Shown here: positions 17,835 through 25,077 of the stretch, one piece after another
How the letters are laid out: every line of letters begins with the position of its first letter
Position numbering within the stretch: the first letter of the stretch is position 1
Notes under the pieces: generated by a model
What the model was told of the DNA's origin: nothing
The model's database searches: none
The model's input: only the letters and a program-made list of their open reading frames with translations
Source: Dyadobacter arcticus
GTDB lineage: Bacteria > Bacteroidota > Bacteroidia > Cytophagales > Spirosomataceae
NCBI RefSeq assembly: GCF_011762185.1
Contig: NZ_JAASQJ010000001.1
Span: 620,001-684,000, forward strand
Direction: 5' to 3'
Length of the DNA: 64,000 bases
Made by a program: the position numbers and the translations under genes

Positions 17835-19508
17835 TTAGTTGAGATTAGGACTATTAAACCCTATTTTTTTAAGTCCCGCCTTTACTTCCGGGCAGCTCAT
17901 AAACAATTTCCAGGGTAGGCCACTTCTTTGATTTTCGATCATGATCACGATTGGCCCCTGATCAATAGAAAGGTACGAATCCGCAAACCATAGTTCCTGC
18001 AATGAGAATGCATCATGAAACCCATATTCGCCCCATATTTTGTCCCCGAGCTTGTAGTAGAAAAATTTAAGGGCTTTCATGGATTCCGTTGGCGTGTATG
18101 GAAACGCGGAAAGGGCGGCTGTGGGCGAAACTACTCCTTTATCATTGGTTGGCGAATTGGCATTATAACCGTTTGGAATGTCGCTTGCAGTGAGTCCCCA
18201 GCACTGGTCGCTGTATCCATAAAATGATTGCGGATTGGTTTTACAGTAATTATAATTGATTAAGCTGTGGTTTTTATTCTGCGTAAAATAATTCGCAAAA
18301 CGGTCTGTCAAACCTGTGGGATTCAGACCGAGGAAGGAATATTGTGAAAAAAACAAAGGCCCTCCATAGGGTTCGCCCAGAGGAAGTACCAGGCCATAAT
18401 ATTCTTTCCCGTTGACGAAATTCGCATTGCCTGCCCAGCCATTGTCGTAAACAACTTTTGTTATGGAATGGGTTGGAGAAGATGCCGCCAATGCATAGGT
18501 GATCAGACATTCATTCCAGCCTTTGATCTGATGGTTCATGTCCCAATTGTATTCAGGACTCCAATGCCAGTACAGGACATCCTCATTGTTTTTCCTGAAC
18601 CAATCCCATTCTACGCTTTGCCAGATTGTGTTAATGTTAGCCCGCAAAGTTGTTTCGGCAGCATTTGCACTATTGAAATACTGACGGGCAGTCAATAAGC
18701 CCTGAATAAGATACGAGGTTTCCACAAGATCAGCCCCATTGTCTTTGGTACTGAATGGCTGAACTGCTCCGGTAGCACCATTGAGCCAATGCGGAAAGGC
18801 ACCATGAAACTTCTGAGCCTTATCTTTTAGGAAACCAACGATCTTCTGCATCCGCTCCAGACCTTGTGTCCTGGAAATGAATTTTCGCTCGATGGCAATT
18901 GGAATGGTCATAACGCCAAAACCGCTGCCGCCACTGGTTACCACATCACCAGAGCTGTTCCTTTCTCTTGCTAAGCCGCTTATTGGATGTCCGAAATCCC
19001 AAAAATATTTGAATGTTTGTTTTTGCACCAGGGTAAGAAGTGCGTCGTCAGAAACAACCGGAAACTTATCCGTCGAATCGAGCGCTGTTGTGAGATTAAC
19101 CTTTACCTCACTGAGCAATGTACCGTTGGCTTTCGACTTTAACGCCTTGGTCGCCGAAACCGTGTAAGCCTGAAGGTAATCCAGATTTGAGGAAGGCGTG
19201 ATCAGGACAGTGCTGTCGCCGTTTTCCAGTGTTGTGGAAAAGGCAATGCTTTCACCCGTTTTGGATTTGAAAGTAATTGCGCTTGCGAAGGAGCTATTAT
19301 TTAAAGAAGATGAAAATGTAAACCTGACTTTTGGTTTCAGGTTCACATTAACGTAGTCAAATCCTGAATAGGAATCATTGACTTTCAGGCTATTAAAACC
19401 GAAAGAGGAGGGGGTGGCTGGTGGTGTAGGCTTGGGATCCTGCTCTGATTTGCAGGAAATCCCAAGCCACAAGAACAGGCCAATATGCATAAGTTTTCTA
19501 AGAGGCAT
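17835..19508 (-). CDS. GH144-like beta-1,2-glucanase lipoprotein with N-terminal Ig-like domain
   Basis: A 557-residue lipoprotein (lipobox GISC, Cys19). An Ig-like (Big_5/SbsA type) domain at about 30-145 with KVRFTFSSSLNN is followed by a complete glycoamylase/GH144 domain: LVQKQTFKYFWDFGHPISG, FPHWLNGATGA, DLVETSYLIQGLL, YWHWSPEYNW, GLTASDIPNGYN and SIDQGPIVIMIENQRSG. It is probably the surface enzyme that makes the first cuts in the polysaccharide. Its ATG overlaps the stop of the LamG-lipoprotein gene by one base (TAATG), which suggests translational coupling. Confidence 0.85.
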   Translation of the reverse strand: MPLRKLMHIGLFLWLGISCKSEQDPKPTPPATPSSFGFNSLKVNDSYSGFDYVNVNLKPKVRFTFSSSLNNSSFASAITFKSKTGESIAFSTTLENGDSTVLITPSSNLDYLQAYTVSATKALKSKANGTLLSEVKVNLTTALDSTDKFPVVSDDALLTLVQKQTFKYFWDFGHPISGLARERNSSGDVVTSGGSGFGVMTIPIAIERKFISRTQGLERMQKIVGFLKDKAQKFHGAFPHWLNGATGAVQPFSTKDNGADLVETSYLIQGLLTARQYFNSANAAETTLRANINTIWQSVEWDWFRKNNEDVLYWHWSPEYNWDMNHQIKGWNECLITYALAASSPTHSITKVVYDNGWAGNANFVNGKEYYGLVLPLGEPYGGPLFFSQYSFLGLNPTGLTDRFANYFTQNKNHSLINYNYCKTNPQSFYGYSDQCWGLTASDIPNGYNANSPTNDKGVVSPTAALSAFPYTPTESMKALKFFYYKLGDKIWGEYGFHDAFSLQELWFADSYLSIDQGPIVIMIENQRSGLPWKLFMSCPEVKAGLKKIGFNSPNLN

Positions 19509-20350
19509 TATTTCCCTCGTGATTCTAGTTTCACCAGCGCATCTACTTCATTGTCTTTCAAGGCAACATCGTAAATACGCACTTCGTCAAGCAGACCGGT
19601 CAGGTAACTTGCCCAATCTTGACCTTTCGCTCCGGTGGTAAGACTTGGGGTAGTTTGGAACTGGACAGTACCAAAAACCATTTGCCCTGGATTTTTCCAT
19701 TTAAGGTTTCCAAACTTGGGAACAGTGCTGGTTGCGGTCTTGGATCCATTGACATATATTGAAAAAGTAGAACTTGTTGCATCGTAGCTCAATGCAATGT
19801 GCGTCCATGAATTGTACAGGTTCACAATACCTTCCTTTGCAACCCAGGTATCCAAGGTGTCATTTTGAATGTGGGCCTTGAAGATTCCGTCGGTAGTAGT
19901 ACCGCCATTTTCGAAAAAAGTCTCAATGTTTCCCCAGAACCCATCTTTTTTAGATAATCCCACCAAGCCGATGATTCCGCCCGCCGCTGTGGTGGACTGG
20001 CTGTTCACCCAATAAGTCATTGTGAAACTCTTCAAACCAAGAATTGCTGCGGTTGGATTAAAAAGCACATATCCACTTTTTGCTCCCTTCATTGCCTTGC
20101 CCTTCAAGCCATTGGCGAAAGTGGTACCTGTGTTAGTACCGGCAGTTTTCGAAACAACATCCACATAGTCGCCGTCGAATGGGAAATAAGCGATGAGATT
20201 AGCAGATGCGATCTCACTTGTTGAAGTGAAACCGCCAATGGATACGCTGGGTGCATAGCTTTCAGGATCGAACTTTTCATAGCAGGAGGAAGCGCCTACT
20301 AGTAGCAAGCCACTGATTACCCATATCATTTTATTCGTTAAAGCTTTCAT
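19508..20350 (-). CDS. LamG/concanavalin-type surface glycan-binding lipoprotein
   Basis: A 280-residue lipoprotein (lipobox ASSC) with one concanavalin A/LamG-like domain at about 50-275. Typical segments are LIAYFPFDGDYVD, FTMTYWVNSQ, WTHIALSYDATSSTFSIYVNG and LLDEVRIYDVALKDNEV. It has no catalytic motif. It occupies the position after SusD that usually encodes a surface glycan-binding protein (SusE/SGBP slot). It probably binds the same polysaccharide as the SusCD pair and the two glucanases, which is an inference from position and fold. Confidence 0.85.
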   Translation of the reverse strand: MKALTNKMIWVISGLLLVGASSCYEKFDPESYAPSVSIGGFTSTSEIASANLIAYFPFDGDYVDVVSKTAGTNTGTTFANGLKGKAMKGAKSGYVLFNPTAAILGLKSFTMTYWVNSQSTTAAGGIIGLVGLSKKDGFWGNIETFFENGGTTTDGIFKAHIQNDTLDTWVAKEGIVNLYNSWTHIALSYDATSSTFSIYVNGSKTATSTVPKFGNLKWKNPGQMVFGTVQFQTTPSLTTGAKGQDWASYLTGLLDEVRIYDVALKDNEVDALVKLESRGK

Positions 20351-20370
20351 CGATAAATCGTGGTTTACAA

Positions 20371-21864
20371 TTAATATCCTGGATTTTGAACCAATACACC
20401 TGCACTCAAGTCCAACTCATTTTGTGGGAGCGGCCAAACTTCATTTTTACCAGCTTTCCAACCTTTTGGTCCAAAAACCTCAGCACCACGTCCCTGACGG
20501 ATCACATCAAAGTAGCGGTCATTTTCCATCGCAAGTTCTACATGACGTTCATTCCAGATTGCCGTACGTAATGCAGCTTTATCAGTTGCAATTACTTTTG
20601 GAAGAATGGTTTTACTGGCCCCTCTTGCACGTGCCCTCACCAATTCCAGAGAAGCCAGCGCTTGCGCGGTATTTCCCAGTTCGTTAGCAGCTTCCGCATT
20701 CATAAGCAATACATCGGCGTAACGGATAACCCTCACATTCTGCTGGGAACCTTCATTGAAACCAGTTGTGTAAAGGCCAAATGGCACATATGACTTTTGG
20801 TTATACATTGGATTATCGCCTATTGCGGCGATCGCGTCACCGGCAGGAGTGGTTTCTCCTCTGAAAATGATGGTAGCATCTCTTCTCGGATCGCCTGCTT
20901 CATAAGAATCTGCCAATGTTTTGGTCGGTGTATTAAATCCCCAGCCGCCGCCGGTAACCCCACGAACCCCCTGAACCTGTGAATATTGCGAATTGGAAGC
21001 ATCTGCATTGGAAGGAATCAGCTCATTCTGGATTTCGAAAATGGATTCAACAGAGTTTTCATTGGCAACGCGGAACAGCGCCTCATAATTTGGAAATAGT
21101 GAATATTGTCCCGATGTGATCACCTGGGTGGTAAGGTCAAAAACCTGCTGCCATTTTTGCTGGTACATGGATACCTTGGCAAGCAAACTCGACGCAGCAC
21201 CTTTGGTAATTCGGCCACGATCAGCTGCTCCATAGCTAAGAGGCAATACTGCGGCCGCGTCGGTCAAGTCTTTCTCGATAGCAGCGTAGACTTCTGCCTT
21301 GGGATTGCGTGGAATGTTGTATTCGGTTGCATCCTTTGGAAGAGTTAACCTAAGTGGAACATCTCCAAATGCCCGCACAAGACGGAAGTAGGAATAGGCT
21401 CGAATGAATTTCGCTTCTGCCAGGTATCTCGCTTTCAGGGTTTCATCCATGCTGATCGCGGGAATGTTATCAATCACCTGATTGGCATAATTGATATTCT
21501 GATATTGCCCAGACCAGAAACCGCCCAACTGTCCGTCGCCGGATCCTACCGAAAAGTTATCATAATCGTTAAAAAATGTTGCATCCGAAGGTGTACTGCC
21601 TTTTTCGGCATCGTCGGAACCGACACTTTCAATGGCGATAGGTGCGAAAGCTGTATTATTCCAGCCACGGAGATTGGCATACATGGCATTCACGGCCTTT
21701 GTTGCATCTTCTCCGCTTTGCCAGAAAACGGTGCCTGCCTGTTTACCCTGAGGGTCGGTGTCCAGAAAACCCTGGTCACAAGCGGAAGGGATCATGAGAA
21801 GCCCAATCAGGCTTAGATAAAGTCCCGTCCGTTTTAAACTATTTTTAAACATTAAATTTTTCAT
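20371..21864 (-). CDS. SusD/RagB-family lipoprotein of the glucan locus
   Basis: Surface lipoprotein pairing with the SusC gene upstream. I start at the ATG at 21864 (MKNLMFKNSLKRTG), giving 497 residues with the lipobox IPSAC. The longer frame would extend into the SusC stop region and spoil the signal peptide. SusD features include FLDTDPQGKQAGTVFW, AEAKFIRAYSYFRLVRAFGDVPL and the C-terminal WPLPQNELDLS, LVQNPGY. It is the second gene of the polysaccharide utilization locus. Confidence 0.94.
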   Translation of the reverse strand: MKNLMFKNSLKRTGLYLSLIGLLMIPSACDQGFLDTDPQGKQAGTVFWQSGEDATKAVNAMYANLRGWNNTAFAPIAIESVGSDDAEKGSTPSDATFFNDYDNFSVGSGDGQLGGFWSGQYQNINYANQVIDNIPAISMDETLKARYLAEAKFIRAYSYFRLVRAFGDVPLRLTLPKDATEYNIPRNPKAEVYAAIEKDLTDAAAVLPLSYGAADRGRITKGAASSLLAKVSMYQQKWQQVFDLTTQVITSGQYSLFPNYEALFRVANENSVESIFEIQNELIPSNADASNSQYSQVQGVRGVTGGGWGFNTPTKTLADSYEAGDPRRDATIIFRGETTPAGDAIAAIGDNPMYNQKSYVPFGLYTTGFNEGSQQNVRVIRYADVLLMNAEAANELGNTAQALASLELVRARARGASKTILPKVIATDKAALRTAIWNERHVELAMENDRYFDVIRQGRGAEVFGPKGWKAGKNEVWPLPQNELDLSAGVLVQNPGY

Positions 21865-21877
21865 GTTGATGCTGATA

Positions 21878-24800
21878 TTAGAAAGTAACATTAATACCAA
21901 AGTTGTAAGTTGCCGAAAGTGGGTACACATTGGCGTCGATTCCGGCCTGCGTTGGTTTATTTTCATTCGCCCTCACCTCAGGGGAAAGTCCTTTGTATTT
22001 GAAGAAATTTAAAGGGTTTTGCGCATTTGCATATAAACGGAGCTTCCTGATTTTCAGTTTTTCGTTCACTGCCTGAGGGAACGTAAAGCCCAGCTGCGCA
22101 TTTCTCACCCGGAAATAACTTCCGCTTTGAACATAGAATGTATTAGGCGAATAATTGGAACCGCCACCAATATTTGCCGATGGGTAAGTGTTGGAAATTC
22201 CTTCCCCATGCCAGCGGTTATCATAGAAATCTTTCGTGAAGTTTTCATTCCCGTACCGCCATCCAAGATTCGCATTATAAATGTCAATCTTAGCGACACC
22301 TTGGAAATCAAGAGATAAGTCAATGTTACGGTAGTTGAAGCTGGTGTTGATACCGTAAGTGAACTTAGGATTGGGATTGCCGATCACTTGTCTGTCCAGA
22401 CCTGTGATTGCGCCGTCGGGGGTACCCGAAGTTCCACTGATATCACGGTATTTAAAATCGCCTGGTTTAGCATTGGGCTGCGCAGACTTAGCGATTTCAT
22501 CCGCATTCTGGAAAATGCCGTCTACGACGTAGCCATAAAATGAGCCAATTGGGTCACCTACTTTCGTACGGGTCGCCAGGGCACCGCTAGTAAGTCCCAC
22601 GCCACCGTCATAAATCGGATTAGCTCCCGATGATACAGCTAAAACTGTATTGTCATTGATACCGCCGTTGAAGCCAATGCTGTAAGTAAGGTCCTTACTG
22701 ATATCGTCTCTCCAGTTCAATGCAAATTCAAAACCTTTGTTCTGAAAGTCAGCCTGGTTACCTACAATCCTTCCCGATTCTGTTCCGATTGAGCTTAGTA
22801 CAGGAATGTCAAAAATGGCCCGCTCTGTTTTCTTGACATAATAATCCAATTCAACTGAAAGCCGTGATTTTAGGAATGATGCTTCCAAACCAATATCCGT
22901 TCCAACACCTCTTTCCCAATAGGTTGTCGGTGGAATAATGGTGTTGATGCTGGCACCTGTATTCAATGCGCCTCCGAAAATAGCCGCAAGTCCGCCACCT
23001 GTTGCAACGGTCAATGTAGAGAGATTGGAAGGCACGGATGCATTCCCGATTTTACCCCAGCTACCTCTGATTTTCAGGTTATCGACAAAATTCTGCCCCT
23101 TCATGAAGGATTCATTACTAATCACCCAGCCCGCACCGATCGAAGGGAAATAGCCCCAGGCATTGCCTCCCTGGAAAAACTTCGAAGATCCGTCGGCGCG
23201 AAGAGAGGCATTAAGCAGGTAACGGTCTCCAAATGAATAGTTAACCCGCCCAAAATAGGATGCATAAGTCGCCAGATCGCCTTCATCCACTACATTGCGG
23301 CCATCGGTATTTCCAAGAGTCAGGTATAAATCACCTTCGCTGGAATAAGGCACATTCAATGCGCTGGCTGTCAGCTTGTAAGACTGGTCACGCTGGGCAG
23401 ACTGGCCGATCAGCGCGGTAAGGCTATGATTTCCGAAATCTTTGGTGTAGGTCAAAGTGTTTTCAAAAATCCAGTAGCGACTTTGCGGACGCGTGAATTC
23501 AAGGCGACTTGTGGTGTTGCGCTGCTTAAAAGTAGCAACGTATTCAGGGTTATAAAAGCGAGTTTCATCCTGCGCATAACGTCCGCCGAGGCTGCTTCTA
23601 AAAGTCAGGCCCTTCAGAATGGATAATTCCGCGTAAGCGTTTCCGGTAAGTAATGTTTTCTTGGTGTTCTGATTGTAGTAATCGATCGTAACCTGTGGGT
23701 TGAAGTTATTACCGTCCCCCAGATTGTAGTCGGTCGGATCGCCATAAGTACCATCGTCGTAATAAACAGGTACAACTGGACCGGCTGCGTACAGCTGCCT
23801 GAATATTCCGCCCGCTTCGTCTTGTGATTTGCTGAAAGAACCGGTTGCGGTATACCCGATTTTTAAAGCCTTAAAAACCTGAAAGTCGTTCTGAAGACGT
23901 GCGGTGTAGCGTTTGAAATTATTTTTTTCAACAATACCATCCTGGTTCAGATATCCGACTGAGAAATTGTAAGTCGAATTTTCTCCTCCGCCGCTGATGG
24001 AAAGCTGGTGATTGTTTACCATCGCATTTCTTAAAATCTGATGATACCAGTCTGTTCCTTCTCCATATTGGCTTGGATCAAGGACGTTTCCCTTGCCATT
24101 GATATTGCTCAACTCGTTAACCATGGTGGCATATTCATTTGCATTAGCCATTTTGATCTGGTTGGTGACTTTTTGGAAGCCCACAAAACCATTGTAGTTA
24201 ACAACTGCTTTTCCTGCTTTTCCTTTTTTGGTTGAAATCAGCACGACGCCATTTGCAGCGCGAACACCATAAATAGACTGGCTTGAGGCGTCTTTCAGGA
24301 TGTTCATACTTTCGATGTCCCCTGAATTCAGGAAGCTGATGTCATCAAACCAAACGCCATCCACAACATACAATGGATTGGCACTTCCGTAAGCCGTTCC
24401 TACACCGCGAATCCGAATTTGGGGAGCTTCACCTGGTTTTCCGGAGTTGTTAATCTGAACACCAGCGACTTTTCCCTGTAAACCACTTACCGCGTTCATG
24501 GAAGGCTGTTTTGAAATTTCCTCACCTTTGATCTGAACGACAGAACCAGTTATGTCCAGTTTCTTTTGCGTTCCATAACCCACAATAACCACTTCATTCA
24601 AGGCTTTGGCGTCTTCCTGCAGGATGACGTTCAGAACAGTTTGTGTTCCAACCGCTACTTCCTGCGCCGTCATCCCGATCATCGAGAACACTAAAATCGA
24701 TTGTACTGATGGTACCTTGATTGTGTAATTCCCTTCGACGTCCGTCGGAACACCTGTTGTTGTCCCTTTTATCAGCACACTTGCTCCCGGAAGAGCAGAA

Positions 24801-24910
24801 CCGTCCGAGCCAGAAGTGACTTTTCCTGTTACATTGATTTCCTGCGCGTAGGAAAGCGTCCCAAAGCATAGGAAAACAAGGATGTACAGCAGTCGTACAG
24901 TAGTTTTCAT
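21878..24910 (-). CDS. SusC/RagA-family TonB-dependent glycan transporter of the glucan locus
   Basis: A 1010-residue outer-membrane receptor with a signal peptide (about 1-22), a carboxypeptidase-regulatory-like domain (about 24-95), the plug starting at VVIVGYGTQKKLDITGSVV and a barrel ending NFGINVTF. It has no STN domain, unlike the receptor at 1192-4626, so it should not signal through FecR. The triple-tyrosine regulator gene upstream fits that. It leads the operon SusC, SusD, LamG lipoprotein, glucanase, glucanase and has a consensus promoter at 24957-24989. Confidence 0.95.
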   Translation of the reverse strand: MKTTVRLLYILVFLCFGTLSYAQEINVTGKVTSGSDGSALPGASVLIKGTTTGVPTDVEGNYTIKVPSVQSILVFSMIGMTAQEVAVGTQTVLNVILQEDAKALNEVVIVGYGTQKKLDITGSVVQIKGEEISKQPSMNAVSGLQGKVAGVQINNSGKPGEAPQIRIRGVGTAYGSANPLYVVDGVWFDDISFLNSGDIESMNILKDASSQSIYGVRAANGVVLISTKKGKAGKAVVNYNGFVGFQKVTNQIKMANANEYATMVNELSNINGKGNVLDPSQYGEGTDWYHQILRNAMVNNHQLSISGGGENSTYNFSVGYLNQDGIVEKNNFKRYTARLQNDFQVFKALKIGYTATGSFSKSQDEAGGIFRQLYAAGPVVPVYYDDGTYGDPTDYNLGDGNNFNPQVTIDYYNQNTKKTLLTGNAYAELSILKGLTFRSSLGGRYAQDETRFYNPEYVATFKQRNTTSRLEFTRPQSRYWIFENTLTYTKDFGNHSLTALIGQSAQRDQSYKLTASALNVPYSSEGDLYLTLGNTDGRNVVDEGDLATYASYFGRVNYSFGDRYLLNASLRADGSSKFFQGGNAWGYFPSIGAGWVISNESFMKGQNFVDNLKIRGSWGKIGNASVPSNLSTLTVATGGGLAAIFGGALNTGASINTIIPPTTYWERGVGTDIGLEASFLKSRLSVELDYYVKKTERAIFDIPVLSSIGTESGRIVGNQADFQNKGFEFALNWRDDISKDLTYSIGFNGGINDNTVLAVSSGANPIYDGGVGLTSGALATRTKVGDPIGSFYGYVVDGIFQNADEIAKSAQPNAKPGDFKYRDISGTSGTPDGAITGLDRQVIGNPNPKFTYGINTSFNYRNIDLSLDFQGVAKIDIYNANLGWRYGNENFTKDFYDNRWHGEGISNTYPSANIGGGSNYSPNTFYVQSGSYFRVRNAQLGFTFPQAVNEKLKIRKLRLYANAQNPLNFFKYKGLSPEVRANENKPTQAGIDANVYPLSATYNFGINVTF

Positions 24911-24956
24911 TAGTATTTAATTAGTTGATAGAATTATTATAAGAATTAATTGTCTT

Positions 24957-24989
24957 CAAATATAAATCCAGGATGTGGAAGGAATCAAA
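24957..24989 (-). promoter_or_regulatory. Promoter of the glucan utilization operon
   Basis: On the minus strand, TTTG (24989-24986), a 21-nt spacer and TATATTTG (24964-24957) match the Bacteroidota consensus. The -7 element ends 46 nt before the SusC start. It lies in the 167-nt gap between the regulator gene and susC. Confidence 0.7.
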
Positions 24990-25003
24990 AAAAGCACTAC
25001 ATC

Positions 25004-25034
25004 ACCATTACATCAATGGGAATAATGCAATGGT
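25004..25034. promoter_or_regulatory. Palindromic operator candidate upstream of the glucan operon promoter
   Basis: Inverted repeat with 10-nt arms, ACCATTACAT and ATGCAATGGT, complementary at 9 of 10 positions and separated by 11 nt. It ends 14 nt upstream of the -33 element of the susC promoter, a natural site for an activator dimer. The regulator encoded immediately upstream (25078-27933) is the obvious candidate to bind it. This is an inference. Confidence 0.5.
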
Positions 25035-25077
25035 TGATTAAATTATGGGGCTTTTATCTCAGATAAATGCAAGTGGC

